From Clostridium sp. NkU-1 (GTDB lineage: Bacteria > Bacillota_A > Clostridia > Lachnospirales > Lachnospiraceae): a stretch of 64,000 bases of DNA. The translations under genes and the position numbers were made by a program. Positions 8,209-19,669 of the stretch are shown piece after piece. The notes under the pieces were generated by a model. That model worked only from the letters and a program-made list of their open reading frames with translations, did no database searches and was not told the DNA's origin. Positions within the stretch are counted from its first letter, which is position 1, and every line of letters starts with the position of its first letter. The stretch is taken from the NCBI GenBank assembly GCA_001312405.1, contig BBDR01000014.1:65933-129932 (forward strand), in the 5' to 3' direction.

Positions 8209-9614
8209 TTATGGATTTCTTCCGAAAATTCCGTCAAAATACGGCGATGTTCCGGTGTTCCAACTGTATATTGTTTCTTTTGGAGCATCTTTTGTTTGCC
8301 TGTTACCTTTATAATTGCATAGCAGACCGTAAAAAAAAGCAACAAGTGCGATGCCTGCAAGGAAACCTAAGGTCTGTCCTTTTAAAAATGGCATGCTGAA
8401 CATGGCTATGATCAGTCCAGCCATGGTAAACAGGGAACTATACGGAAATCCGCACAGACGGCAGTTTCCTTCCGGTTTCCCGTTCTTTTTCCGGAATCGG
8501 ATATGGGTATACATGAGCACGATATAAGTGAAAAGCAACGCGAATCCCCCGGAGCTGATCAAAAACAGATAGACTTCGGGAAAAAAACAATCCGACATAC
8601 AGAAACATCATCATGGACAAACCGGAAAATAAGATTCCCCGGTAGGGTACATCAGTTTTGTCCCTTAAAAATGCAGGACCAAGCCGGTCATCCACAAGAG
8701 AACGGAGCATTCTTCCGATCCCAAACATCGCAGCTACCATAGTAGACAAAATTGCGCTGATCAATATAACTGTCATGGCAGTTCCGGCCCAGGTCATTTG
8801 ATAGAGGTTTAAGGCCGTAACCATAGGGCTGACGTTTTCACTTAAGGATTCACTGGGGACCAGCAGCAAAAGAATTGAAATACACAGAATATAAAGTGTC
8901 ACGAGCCAGAAAACCGTCAGGTGGATGGCACGGGGCACATTTTTTTGCTTGTTTTCTGTTTCACTGGCAGCCAGTCCAATGATTTCAAAACCTGCATAGG
9001 TGAATAAAACGATCAGCATGCTTCCTGCCAGGCTTTTTAGGCCGCCGGGGAGAAATGGCTCCGATCGCAATATGCTGATTCCTAAGGGACGGGAGCCTGG
9101 TAAGATACCCAAAACGATCAAAGAACCCAAAAGAATAAATCCGATAATAGCTATAATCTTTATAGCTGACAAAATGCTTTCCAGATGGCTTAGCTGTTTT
9201 GCCCCCAAAAGGTTTAATAACGTTACCCCGACGATCAGGCAGTACCAGGATCGGGATTGAAACGGACGGAAACCATGTCCGGAACAATATAGAAACTGCG
9301 GTAGCCTCACTGGACATGGAGATGACCATTCCGGTCCAATAGACCCAGCCCACCACAAAGCCTGTGCCATTGTTTATATACTGAGACGCAAATGTTCGGA
9401 AAGAAGCGGAATCCGGATTGGATACCGTCATTTCCGAAAGTGCAAATAGAATGAAATAAACCATAACAGCGCAAATCAGATAAGATAGAATGATTGCCGG
9501 GCCGGCAGCCTTAATGGCAACCGATGAGCCTAAAAAAAAGGAACCGCCGATCACGGTTCCAAGAGCCATCATCGTTAAGCGTCCTGCAGTAAGACCATTC
9601 GCTTTATTTTTCAT
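8209..9614 (-). CDS. APC-superfamily amino acid permease (two frameshifts)
   Basis: Minus-strand permease of about 465 residues assembled from three pieces. The first helix GRLTMMALGTVIGGSFFLGSS carries the conserved GxxIGGG-like motif of APC transporters. Further helices include VGWVYWTGMVISMSSEATAV, AIKIIAIIGFILLGSL, the signature FTYAGFEIIGLAASETENKQKNVPRA (YxGFE...E), and MVAAMFGIGRMLRSLVDDRLGP. It resembles the GabP/AnsP/lysine-permease branch; the substrate cannot be told. Frame changes lie near 9255 and near 8590. The ATG at 9614 is preceded by GTGAGGA; a GTG 12 bases further up is less likely. It is flanked by unrelated operons. Confidence 0.8.
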
Positions 9615-9828
9615 AGGATTCCTCACTTTGCTTTTTGTATTATTATTTCAGATAACAGAAAAGTTATTCGAAACATTGAAAACACAACGCCTTTTTGCCA
9701 TAAAACAATAAAAATGTGCAAAATGTATAAATAAAGTGGAAATATATCTTGAAAATTATAGAAAAGTAAGAAGCTATACAAGAACTTGTCAACGGAAAAC
9801 TAACAAAATACCAAAATAAAGCTTGCTA

Positions 9829-9856
9829 TTAGACAAAAAAAATAAGGTAATATAAT
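9829..9856 (+). promoter_or_regulatory. Sigma-A promoter of the oligosaccharide ABC operon
   Basis: TTAGAC and a perfect TATAAT are separated by 16 bases, 77 bases upstream of the first permease. The surrounding 9660-9932 stretch is very AT-rich and holds nothing else recognised. A catabolite or LacI operator is expected here, but I cannot place one. Confidence 0.6.
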
Positions 9857-9932
9857 GAACATAAATTAAGTATATATTAAGTAACAATAGCTAACAAGTA
9901 AAGGGAGGGTATTCGTTGAGAGGAGGTATTAT

Positions 9933-10884
9933 GTGAAAAAAAGGACAAAAAAAAGCAGACAAAAGAAAACAGGCCCAGCATGAGTGTGGGGAAGAGATTG
10001 AAAAAGAATTGGCAGCTATATATATTTTTGCTGCCTTCATTGGCTGGATTGATTTTATTTTCCTATGTTCCCATGTATGGAATCCAGCTTGCATTTCGGG
10101 ATTATAATCCTTTAAGAGGAATTATAGGAAGCCCATGGGTGGGCTTTGAAAATTTTACCAGATTTTTTTTAATTCACCACAGTTTCAGAATCTTTTGATC
10201 AATACGCTGGCCATCAGCTTTTATTCTTTGATTGTGGGGTTTCCCATTCCCATTATCCTGGCATTGGGATTAAATTATGTGGCGGATTTAAGATTTAAAA
10301 AGGCAGTACAATCCATTACATATGCACCGTATTTTATTTCCACCGTAGTTCTGGTCGGTATTTTAAATATCTTTCTTTCCACGGACGGCGGTTTGATCAA
10401 TCAGCTGGTGAAGCTCTTTGGCCGGGATCCTATATTATTCATGGGTCAGTCAAGGTTCTGGCGTCATATTTATGTCTGGTCCGGCGTCTGGCAGAGCATG
10501 GGCTGGAACGCAGTTATTTATATCGCAACACTTGCCGGGGTAAGCGCTGAGATGCATGAAGCTGCGACCATAGACGGTGCAACCAAGTTCCAGAGAGTTT
10601 TTTGGATCGACCTGCCTATGATTTTACCTACAATAGTTATTACCTTAATTTTAAGCTGCGGTTCGATAATGGGGATTGGATTTGAAAAAGCTTATCTGAT
10701 GCAGAATCCTTTGAACCTGGGAGTATCAGAAATTATATCTACTTATATCTATAAGATCGGTCTGGTAAACAGTGAGTATGGTTTTTCTACGGCGGTTGGT
10801 CTTTTTAACTCTGTGGTAAATTGCATTGTACTGCTTACGGTAAATCAAGTTGCAAAACGTATGTCAAAAACGTCGTTATGGTAG
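9933..10884 (+). CDS. LplB-type carbohydrate ABC permease (two frameshifts)
   Basis: First inner-membrane subunit of a CUT1-family polysaccharide/oligosaccharide importer. The N-terminus KKNWQLYIFLLPSLAGLILF and VPMYGIQLAFRDYNPLRGI are typical of LplB (YtcP/YteP partner). Later comes the EAA loop EMHEAATIDGATKFQRVFWIDLP, which contacts the ATPase. Frame breaks sit in an 8-T run near 10171, where a ninth T restores FFFNSPQFQNLLINTL, and in the extreme N-terminus near 9969 (GGCCCAGC). I chose GTG 9933 behind GAGAGGAGG; ATG 9980 would truncate the N-terminus. No ATPase gene is present: such importers often share a multi-sugar ATPase such as MsmX. Confidence 0.82.
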
Positions 10885-10893
10885 GGGGCAGAG

Positions 10894-11808
10894 ATGGTAG
10901 AAAAAGTATTTGGAAAACAATTTGTAAATCAAAGCCTGGCAAATAAGGTCTTTGATGTTGTGAACCATATCATATTATTTACGCTGATGATGGTTGTGCT
11001 GTATCCCCTGTATTTTATCGTAATCGCCTCGTTTAGTTCACCGGTTGCCGTTGCCGGCGGCGAAGTGATTCTGTTTCCGAAAGGTTTTAATATGGACGGA
11101 TATAAGGAGATTTTTAAATATAAAGACATTTGGACAGGGTATGGCAATTCCATTATTTACACGGCTGTAGGTACATCAATAAACCTGATTTCTACAATCC
11201 CTGCCGCATTTGCTTTCTCCAGAAGGGATTTGCCGGGAATCAAACCCCTCATGCTGCTATTTGTCTTTACCATGTTCTTTGGGGGAGGCCTGATTCCTAC
11301 TTACCTTTTGGTACAGTCCCTTCATATGGATAATACCATATGGGCTCTGGTGCTTCCGGGGGCTGTCGGAGTATATAACCTGATTGTGGCAAGAACCTTC
11401 TTTGAACAGAGCATTCCGGAAGAACTGTATGAAGCTTCCGTTGTGGATGGATGTGATTATTTTAGATACTTCTTCCGCATTGTGCTTCCAATTTCCAAGC
11501 CCATTATTGCAGTAATGATGCTGATTTATGCAGTGGGACACTGGAATTCCTATTTCAGTGCGTTGATTTACCTGGTGGACAGAAGCAAGTTTCCTCTGCA
11601 GGTGATTCTCCGTGAAATATTGATTCAGCAGCAGCAGGTGGCAGGGAACAACGCTATGACTTTAGATGCATTGGAGCAGCAGCGTCATCTGGCAGAGATG
11701 ATAAAATATGGTGTGATTGTAGTGGCTTCTTTGCCGGCGCTGTGTATGTACCCCTTTGTTCAGAAACATTTTGTCAAAGGAATGATGATAGGGGCTGTAA
11801 AAGGATAA
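10894..11808 (+). CDS. Carbohydrate ABC permease, YtcP/CUT1 type
   Basis: Intact 304-residue second permease. Six helices are visible, starting VVNHIILFTLMMVVLYPLYFIV. The EAA loop reads ELYEASVVDGCDYFRYFFRIVLPISKP with the conserved G of EAA-x3-G. The C-terminus LPALCMYPFVQKHFVKGMMIGAVKG is the hallmark of the YtcP/LplC subgroup. It lies 9 bases after the LplB stop with GGGGGCAGAG as ribosome site, and is followed by the solute-binding lipoprotein, so the three genes form one transporter. Confidence 0.92.
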   Translation: MVEKVFGKQFVNQSLANKVFDVVNHIILFTLMMVVLYPLYFIVIASFSSPVAVAGGEVILFPKGFNMDGYKEIFKYKDIWTGYGNSIIYTAVGTSINLISTIPAAFAFSRRDLPGIKPLMLLFVFTMFFGGGLIPTYLLVQSLHMDNTIWALVLPGAVGVYNLIVARTFFEQSIPEELYEASVVDGCDYFRYFFRIVLPISKPIIAVMMLIYAVGHWNSYFSALIYLVDRSKFPLQVILREILIQQQQVAGNNAMTLDALEQQRHLAEMIKYGVIVVASLPALCMYPFVQKHFVKGMMIGAVKG

Positions 11809-11848
11809 GGGATAAATTTGAATGAAGATGATGAAAGGATGGGAAAAA

Positions 11849-13400
11849 ATGAAAAAAAGCAGAATCATTGCCTCCGCTTTACTTGTTGTCATGGCATCTG
11901 TTGCAGTGTCAGGGTGTGGGAAGCAGGCAGAGGAAACCGGCGCAACAACGGTAGAAGTGAAGAAAACAGGGTATCCCGTTGTGGATGAACCAGTTTACAT
12001 CAAAGCAATTGGTTTTGGAAAACCAGGCAACGGAGAGTGGAATGATTATCCCATTTTCCAGGATATTTCCAGGCAGACAAATGTATTCGTAGATTACCAG
12101 ACCATAAGCGGCGACGGAGCGGATGAAAAGTTGAATCTGGCGCTTGCATCAAAAAAATTACCGGATGCCGTTTTCTCAGGTTTGTCTTCCCAAAAGATTC
12201 TTTCTTATGCGGAAAAAGGAATCCTTCGTCCGCTGGAGGACTTGATTGAAGATTATGCACCCAATATTAAGGGTGTGCTGGATGAAAATCCGGAGATCCG
12301 GAAAGCAATTACCTTCCCGGATGGCCATATTTATGCAATTCCCTCAATCAATGAAGACCGGAAGCCAGTGCAGTCTACCACGTTAAATATTAACAAGACC
12401 TGGCTGGATCAGCTAGGGCTGGAGACTCCAAAGACAACGGATGAATTTGAAGAGGTGCTTCGTGCATTTAAAACCATGGACCTTGACGGAGATGGGAAAA
12501 ATAACGTGATTCCATTTACCTATGAGCCAAAGACGCCTTATAACATCTGGAATGGCGACGCGGGATTTTCCGGAGCATTTGGTATTACAGACAGTTCTTC
12601 CTATTTGATGAGATCGGGAGATGCATTTTTATTTACCCCTGTCCAGGAAGGTTATAAGGAGTATGTCAAGTGGACGGCCAGGCTCTATGAAGAGGGATTA
12701 ATTGATGTGGAACTATTTACTCAGGACCATAACCAGTACATGTCGAAAATCGGTTCCAGCCGCGTAGGGGCCTACCTTACCAACGGGCCGTTGGAAACAG
12801 AGGGGACAGAATATATTGCCATTGAACCATTAAAAGGGCCCAATGGGGATCAGGTCTGGGGCTCTCTTGATTTCAGTATTGATAAGAACAGAGGTGTGAT
12901 CACTACTTCCAACCAGTATCCGGAAGCCACCATGAGATATATGGACTCCTTCTTTGAGACAGAAAACTCGCTGTACTTAAGATTTGGAAACTCTTTAAAG
13001 CCGGTTGGAGATCAGTATGAGCTGATGCCATCCATTCCCGGAAAGAATTCCGAAGCACCGGAATCCTATGTGGCTACAAATTTATGTTCCGAAATTATGG
13101 ATACATATATTATTGAAACAAAAAGTATAAAAGAGAAAAAAAGAAAGAATAGAGCTTTATTCTAAGTATCTGGCTCTTCCGGTTCCGTTAATTAACTTAA
13201 CAATAGAAGAATCAAAGCAGATTTCCTCCCTATTTGTGGACATTCAAAAGATTGTAGATGAAAATAAGGCAAGATGGACCACCAATCAGTCTGACATTGA
13301 CAAGGATTGGGAAGGCTACCTGGAGTCTTTAAATAATGTAGGGCTGGAAAAGTACATGGAAATTTATAATGCAGCCTTAGGACGGTACTTAAGCAATTAA
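11849..13400 (+). CDS. LplA-type oligosaccharide-binding lipoprotein (one frameshift)
   Basis: Extracellular solute-binding subunit, about 516 residues. A short lipoprotein signal (KKSRIIASALLVVMASVAV then lipobox VSGC) is followed by the large bilobed SBP fold, with ALASKKLPDAVFSGL, TWLDQLGLETPKTTDEFEEV and DLDGDGKNNVIPFTYE. The DxDGDGxxN loop is a calcium-site-like motif common in this family. A frame change in the A-rich tract near 13135-13147 separates the last ~85 residues, which carry the conserved ending DKDWEGYLESLNNVGLEKYM. The start is ATG 11849 behind AAAGGATGGG rather than the upstream ATGs. Confidence 0.88.
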
Positions 13401-13423
13401 TAATCAGTTGTTGGAGAAAATAA

Positions 13424-14461
13424 ATGAAACAGAAAAACCTGGTGATCGGATATATAAAAACTAAAAATCTTTTCCTGTTAAGAGACAGGGACATTTATTG
13501 TCTGGATGTTATAAATCTGGCGTTCGCCGCAGTCAAAGATGATGTGGTAACATGGAATCCCATGGGGCAGCTGGACATACTAAAAAGGGCAAAGTCTTTA
13601 AAGCCGGATTTGAAAATTGTATTGTCCATAGGGGGCTGGGGAAGTGGTGGTTTTTCCGAAGCAGCTTCCACAAAAGAGGGCAGAGAGGTGTTTGCTGAAT
13701 CAGCGGTAGCACTTATGAAAGAATATGGCTTAGACGGTCTTGACATTGACTGGGAGTATCCTTGTGTGGGAATTGCAGGGATTGACTGTTCTGCAAATGA
13801 TAAGGAAAATTTTACCCTGCTTATAAAAAAAGCTGAGGGAGGAACTGGATGCCATTACAGACAGGTTTGTACGTTATCCATTGCGGCAGGCGGAGATTCT
13901 TATTATCTCCGCTGTACCCAGATGGATCAGGTTGCAGAGTATCTGGATTATGTGATGCTGATGACCTATGATTTAAGAGGCGGTTTTTCGGTCCAGACAG
14001 GACATCATACGAATCTTTATACGAACAATGCAGACTTATCCGCAGCCAGTACGGATTATGCGGTAAGCATATTTGAACAGGCGGGGGTTGTGAAAGAGAA
14101 GCTTGTTATCGGCGCCGCCTTTTATTCCAGGATTTGGAAAGGCGTACCTGACAGGAACAGGGGACTTGTGCAGATGGCAGAAACCACCGGAGGGTATGGA
14201 CCGGATTATGGCGTGCTGGTTACAGACTATATTGATAAAAACGGATACAAAAGGTATTGGGATGAGGAAGCAAAGGCACCTTATTTATTTAACGGCTGTA
14301 ACTTTATCAGCTACGATGATAAAGAGTCGATCCAATGTAAAATCAATTATATTAAGGACCGGAAACTGGCGGGTATCATGTTCTGGGAGTACAGTCAGGA
14401 CGGCACTCATACATTGATTCCACTAATAGCTGAAAAATTAAAGGCGGATGAACATGAATAA
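13424..14461 (+). CDS. Cytosolic glycoside hydrolase family 18 enzyme
   Basis: Intact 345-residue GH18 TIM barrel. The substrate-binding strand IVLSIGGWG and catalytic motif DGLDIDWEYP (DxxDxDxE, Glu the acid/base) are complete. Strand six MLMTYDLRGG and the ending GIMFWEYSQD fit chitinase-type GH18. There is no signal peptide, so it acts inside the cell on imported oligosaccharides, presumably beta-1,4-GlcNAc-containing; an endo-beta-N-acetylglucosaminidase activity is an alternative. It sits between the importer and an alpha-fucosidase, with a 14-base overlap with the latter. Confidence 0.9.
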   Translation: MKQKNLVIGYIKTKNLFLLRDRDIYCLDVINLAFAAVKDDVVTWNPMGQLDILKRAKSLKPDLKIVLSIGGWGSGGFSEAASTKEGREVFAESAVALMKEYGLDGLDIDWEYPCVGIAGIDCSANDKENFTLLIKKAEGGTGCHYRQVCTLSIAAGGDSYYLRCTQMDQVAEYLDYVMLMTYDLRGGFSVQTGHHTNLYTNNADLSAASTDYAVSIFEQAGVVKEKLVIGAAFYSRIWKGVPDRNRGLVQMAETTGGYGPDYGVLVTDYIDKNGYKRYWDEEAKAPYLFNGCNFISYDDKESIQCKINYIKDRKLAGIMFWEYSQDGTHTLIPLIAEKLKADEHE

Positions 14462-15741
14462 TTGTTGGTTTCATAATGCAAAGCTTGGAATATTTATACA
14501 CTACGGAATATATGCAGTCAACGGAATTGCGGAATCCTGGTCCTTTTACAATGGGTCCATCAGCTATGAAAACTATATGAAACAGCTGGATGGATTTTAT
14601 GCGGATAAATTCGATGCGTCAGCCTGGGCAGATTTGATTGAGCGCTCAGGAGCGAAATACGCTGTCCTGACTGCAAAGCATCATGATGGCGTGGCATTGT
14701 TTGATACCAGGTTCAGTGATTTAAGCGTGGTAAAAAAGACCCCTGCAAAGCGGGATATTGTAAAAGAATATGCGGAGGAAATGAGAAAGCGGGGCATTCA
14801 TCTGGGATATATTATTCGCTGATTGACTGGTCCCATAAGGATTACGCCAGCGTATATACAGATGGGAAGATTCCTGATAATCCAAAGGAAATAAACCCCT
14901 TTACGTCTCCTGTTGACGGAAAAGAAGACCCGGAAAAATGGCAGCGCTTTTTAGAATTTAATAACAACCAGTTAAAGGAGCTGCTTACCAATTACGGAAA
15001 GATGGATTTACTCTGGTTTGACGGAGACTGGGAACGCAGCGCCAGCCAATGGGGACTGCCGGGGTTTAAGGATTATTTAAAATCATTGAATCCGGATCTG
15101 ATCATCAACTCCAGACTGCAAGGCTATGGGATTATAAGACGCCGGAACAGGGAATCCCCATTACAAGGCCAAAGGGAGACTGGGAATTTTGTACTACGAT
15201 TAACAGTTCCTGGGGATACCAGCCAAAGGACAATGAATACAAATCTTTAAACCAGATCATTCGTATGTTTTGTGATTGCATTTCCATGGGTGGAAATATG
15301 CTGCTTGATATCGGACCACGCCAGGACGGGACCATTGATTCCCGCCAGGAGGCAATTTTAACAGGGCTTGGCTCCTGGATACGGGAGCATGAGGAGGCTG
15401 TTTACCATACCAATGAAGGGATTATGACCTGCTATTATCTGGGCGGAAGTACCATATCTTATGACAGGGAAACTTTATATTTGTTTGTGTATGATAATCC
15501 AAAGGAATCCATCTGTTTAAAGGGATTGTGCAGCCCCATAAAGAAAATAACTGTTCTGCATTCAGGCAAAGAGCTGCATTATGAAATCCATGGAGGAGTT
15601 CCCTGGTTTCAGATTCCGGGAACCACATGGATTAAGATGACAGCAGATGACTGCCACGATCTGGTGACTGTAGTAAAAGTTGAGCTGGAAGGAGAAATTA
15701 AGATGTATGGCAGTTTTTGGGAACTGGTGAATTATTCCTGA
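14448..15741 (+). CDS. GH29 alpha-L-fucosidase-like enzyme (two frameshifts)
   Basis: About 430 residues. The N-terminus WFHNAKLGIFIHYGIYAVNG and AKYAVLTAKHHDGVALFDT are GH29 landmarks, and the nucleophile motif MDLLWFDGDW is present (Asp in WFDGDW). A C-terminal beta-sandwich follows. Frame breaks near 14812 (one T lost, restoring GYYYSLIDWS) and near 15128 (one G lost, restoring YGDYKTPEQGIPI). No signal peptide. With the GH18 enzyme this implies import of fucosylated, GlcNAc-containing glycans such as N-glycan or mucin fragments; that substrate is inference. Confidence 0.85.
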
Positions 15742-15841
15742 AAAGCGTAGAATAATCTAGCAATATATATTATAATGAGTGAAATAAAAAAAGTAATAAC
15801 AGCGCAGAGGTAGAGAAGGTGAAACGAAAAAAAATGTAACA

Positions 15842-16834
15842 ATGCAGGATATTGCAGATTATTTGTCAATCAGTAAAGTAACCGTATCCAAGGCTTTAAA
15901 TGGAAAGGACGGAGTTGGCAGGGAATTAAAAGAAAAAATCATAGCTGTCAGCAAAGAGTTGAATTATAAACTTCCGGAAAGTTCAAAGGCATGTTCCGGA
16001 AATTCAAAAAATATTGCCATTTTTATGAAGGAAAAGTTTGCTTATGGAGAAGCCGGGTTTTATTTAAAGTTTTATCAGAGGATATCCGTGGAATTAAACG
16101 AACGGGGTTACCTGGCTCACTTGTTTCCCATTAATTCCAAAGAAGACAGGAAGGGAAAGCTGCTGCCACTGCTGGAAAAGCATGACATAGCCGGAGTTAT
16201 TTTTCTTGGTGATATTGAAAAGATATTTCTGTCTGAGGTGAAACAGACACAGCTTCCCTGCGTTTTAGCGGATACGTATGATAATGATTTTGATATGGAC
16301 TGCGTGATTACAGAAAGTATGTACAGCATGTGTGAATTGACAACGTATTTGATGAAGTGCGGCCATAAAAGTATTGGATTTGTGGGGACAATCACTGCCA
16401 CGAACAGTATCATGGACCGGTATCTTGCTATTGCCGTGCACATTTGAAAGCGGGACTTCCTATTCGCGATGAGTGGATCATTGGAGACCGGAATATGGAG
16501 GGCGAAAATGTGGAGTTTATGCTGCCAGAGCATATGCCTACTGCTTTTGTCTGCAACTGTGATGATACAGCCTACCGGTTTGTCCGTATGTTAACGGAGA
16601 AGGGGTACCGGGTGCCGGAGGATATTTCCATTGTAAGCTTTGATAATGATATTTATGCGGAGCTTTGTGTTCCTAAGCTTACCACGGCGGAGGTGGATAT
16701 TAATCAGATGGCATGTAAATCCGTTGAGTTAATTTGTGAAAAAAACAGACCAGGATAATGTCCGCAGAAGAGGGGTTACCTTTGTAAATACGGCGATTAT
16801 TTATAGAGATTCCGTAAGGAATATGGAAACATAA
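15842..16834 (+). CDS. LacI-family transcriptional regulator (frameshifted)
   Basis: About 330 residues. The N-terminal helix-turn-helix MQDIADYLSISKVTVSKALNG is the LacI headpiece, followed by the hinge and a periplasmic-binding-like effector domain (GVIFLGDIEK, GFVGTITATNSIMDRYL, AFVCNCDDTAYRFVRML, ISIVSFDND). Frame changes near 16430 (one G lost) and in the A-run near 16739. The start is uncertain: a GTG at 15819 would add about seven residues if one A is missing from the 8-A run at 15827-15834. Probably the local repressor of the importer/GH18/GH29 operon, though its operator was not identified. A TATAAT at 15771-15776 is the likely -10. Confidence 0.82.
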
Positions 16835-16869
16835 TGAGCAGAAAAAGGAATTTCATTATCCAATAATAG

Positions 16870-16911
16870 AAAACAAGGGACAGGAATCATAATCTGTGCC
16901 TTGTTTTTGTT
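16870..16911 (+). terminator. Intrinsic terminator of LacI gene
   Basis: 14-bp stem AAAACAAGGGACAG with its near-complement (one mismatch), a 10-base loop and a T-rich end. Confidence 0.75.
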
Positions 16912-17215
16912 GTCTGCAGTTTAAAAACAATCTAAAAAAATACCTCAAAATGAGGGCGGGTGGTGAGATGTTTAGTTGATAGAATGAAAGAAATACATTG
17001 CCCAATATACACCTTTGTTCCCGGTATGAACGCTTGTCGTGTATAGCTTGTTATACCATGGATTGAGGACAAAGAAGAAAAAGAATAAAATTGAAAATAG
17101 GGATTTTAAGAAACCTATATTTTTATAAATTTAATGAGTTTTAAACAATATAAAACAAAAGCTTACAGAGTTAATAATATATTATAATTAATCGAATGTG
17201 GAGAAAATATAGAAT
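16912..17215. other. Intergenic, nothing recognised
   Basis: AT-rich region upstream of the EIIC-EAL remnant. Apart from a TATAAT near 17182 that could be its -10, I see no gene, repeat or RNA structure. Confidence 0.4.
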
Positions 17216-18401
17216 ATGGAAGCGCAAAATAAAGGAAAGGTTCAGAGAACTGATATGCCAAAAAGATTATATTCGCTTTTTCAGTGTTTATATCAGCAAC
17301 GGTATTTATCTTCCATACGGCTGGCATTTGTATCAATGATTCCAATGATGGTTATAGGAGCATATGCAGTTGCAATTAACAATTTGCCAATTCCAGCATA
17401 TCGGCAGTTAATGATACAGATATTTGGTGATTCCTGGACATATTTTGGTGTACTTGTTTATAATATAACGGTTCAGCTCTCGGCAATTATATTAGTATTT
17501 TCTATTTGTTATTATTTAGCTGAGTGGTATAACATTTTTAAGAAAAAGCAAATACATACCAATATCTGCGGCATGGTAGGAGTGGCCTGCTATCTTGCAA
17601 TGTCAATTCCGGTTCAAAATGCGGATTCTATTCCCTTTGCAGCAACAGGAATTACTGGTTTAGTGGGAGCTATAATAGTCAGTGTTCTATCCAGTGAACT
17701 ATTTATTTGCTGGTATGCTAAAATAAAACAATCAAATAAGATTCCCGATGCACTGGTGTCTCAAGCTTTTGACTCATTGATGCCTGCAATTGTTTTGATT
17801 TTTGGTTTTGCAGCAATCCGCATGGGATTGTATTTTTGCGGTATCGGCAATAGTCTGAATGACATCATTAATGATGTCTTGCAATTACCATTTCAATATA
17901 ATAAAGGCTTGTTTCGTACTGCTTTTATATAAAGTATTTCCTCACATTTTATGTGGCTGTTAGGCATTCATGGCAATAATGTATTGGAAACCGTTGTAAT
18001 AAATGTATTTCCACAAACAGGTTCCTCAATCATATCAAAATCATTCTTTGATGTTTTTGTATATATGGGAGGATGTGGAACAACCTTAGCATTGCTCTTA
18101 GCTTTTATATTTATATTTCATACCCATTCATGCCGTAAAAATTGATGGTTCTTTATCTCGCAGTATAGTAAACTATCCGATTAATCTGAATATCATATCA
18201 ACTATTTATGATTTGTGTCAATTGCTGCATATAAATACAAAAGTGGAATATGTAGAGAATCAGGAACAACTGGATAAATTAATGCAAGTGGGGGACTTTT
18301 TGATTCAAGGATATTTATTCTCTCAGCCTATAGAGGGTGATATGATTCCTTCATTTATAAGAGATTTGAAATCACCAATATATGAAAGAAAACATAAGTG
18401 A
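17216..18401 (+). pseudogene. PTS EIIC-like / EAL-domain fusion with internal deletion
   Basis: The first 300 residues are EIIC-like membrane sequence: LAFVSMIPMMVIGAYAVAIN, ITGLVGAIIVSVLSSELF and the active-loop motif LLGIHGNNVLE. An in-frame TAA at 17930 interrupts it. At about 18135 the frame changes, and what follows is only the last third of an EAL domain: VKIDGSLSRSIV, TKVEYVENQEQLDKL and DFLIQGYLFSQP. The end of EIIC and the EAL front half, including the E-A-L motif and metal ligands, are missing. Full-length EIIC-EAL fusions are thought to tie a sugar-like sensor to c-di-GMP hydrolysis; this copy cannot be active. A real deletion is favoured over a sequencing slip because several hundred bases are absent. 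Confidence 0.7.
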
Positions 18402-18621
18402 GCAAACATCTCCTGTTAGCGTCAACATTTATGCCAAGGGTTGAGCTGGAACATGAAGGGCTCCTGAGCTTAACGACATTGCCGCTCCTGATACATTGTG
18501 GTAGAATAAAATACAATAGATAAAATCATTCTTGCCGGCATAAGACGTGTCATGAACCAGACACAGATTTTGTCAAAAGATTAACAAAAAAATCCAGCAG
18601 CAGGACAGGAGAAGGTGCAAA

Positions 18622-19580
18622 ATGAAGATCGTAATATTAGACGGGTATACAGAAAATCCGGGAGATTTATCCTGGAGCGGAATGGAAGAATTGGGAGAGG
18701 TTACGGTATATGACAGGACGCCGGCGGAGCTGATCGTGGAGAGGATCGGTGATGCGGAGATAGTCTATACCAACAAGACGCCTGTCAGCAAATCCACATT
18801 AGAGGCATGCCCTGCTATAAAATACATTGGTGTGCTGGCAACCGGCTACAATGTTGTGGATGTAGAGGCAGCAAAGGAAAAGGGTATTTTGGTGTCAAGT
18901 ATCCCTGCATATGGGACAGAAGCTGTTGCCCAGTTTACCATTGCCCTTTTATTGGAGCTGTGTCACCACATTGGAGCACATTCCCAATGTGTTATGGAGG
19001 GGGAATGGACCAGAAGTGAAGATTTTTGCTTTTGGAATTACCCTTAACAGAACTGACGGGAAAAACCATGGGAATTATTGGATTTGGAAGAATCGGGCAG
19101 GCCACGGCTAAAATTGCCCAGGCTTTTGGTATGAACATTTTAGCCTGTTCCAGAAATAGGAATGTAAGCCTGGAATCGGAAACCTGCCATTATGGGGATC
19201 TGGATGAGCTGCTTGCAAATTCAGATGTAATTTCCCTCCATTGTCCCCTTCTTCCTGAGACTCAGGGAATGATCAATAAAGAGACCATAGCCAAAATGAA
19301 AGACAATGTTATGATTCTCAACAGCTCCAGAGGTCCCCTTATTGTGGAAGAGGATTTAATGGAAGCATTAAACAGCGGCAAAGTCGGTGGCGCAGCGGTT
19401 GACGTTGTATCTGCGGAACCTATGAAGGCAGATAATCCGCTGCTGAAAGCAAAAAACTGTATCATTACCCCTCATATTGCCTGGGCTCCGAAAGAAACGA
19501 GACAGAGACTGATGGATATTGCTGTGGATAATCTAAAGTCTTATGTGAAGGGACAGCCAAGGAATGTTGTAAATCAATGA
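18622..19580 (+). CDS. D-2-hydroxyacid dehydrogenase, glycerate/hydroxypyruvate type (one frameshift)
   Basis: NAD(P)-dependent dehydrogenase of about 318 residues. The substrate domain has YTNKTPVSKSTL and GVLATGYNVVDVEAAKEKGI. The Rossmann motif is GIIGFGRIGQATAKIA. The catalytic Arg lies in LNSSRGPLI, Glu in DVVSAEPM and His in ITPHIAWAP, completing the R-E-H triad. The sequence is closest in feel to glycerate dehydrogenase/hydroxypyruvate reductase; substrate is inferred. One lost C near 19043 splits the gene (restoring NYPLTELTGK). Start ATG behind AGGAGAAGG. It appears monocistronic. Confidence 0.88.
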
Positions 19581-19669
19581 TCGGATCTGAAAAGAACGCG
19601 ATGTACCATGCAGATGGTTTATTGCAGCGTTGGAATAAAAACAGGATTCTTTTAATCTGTTAAATAAGA

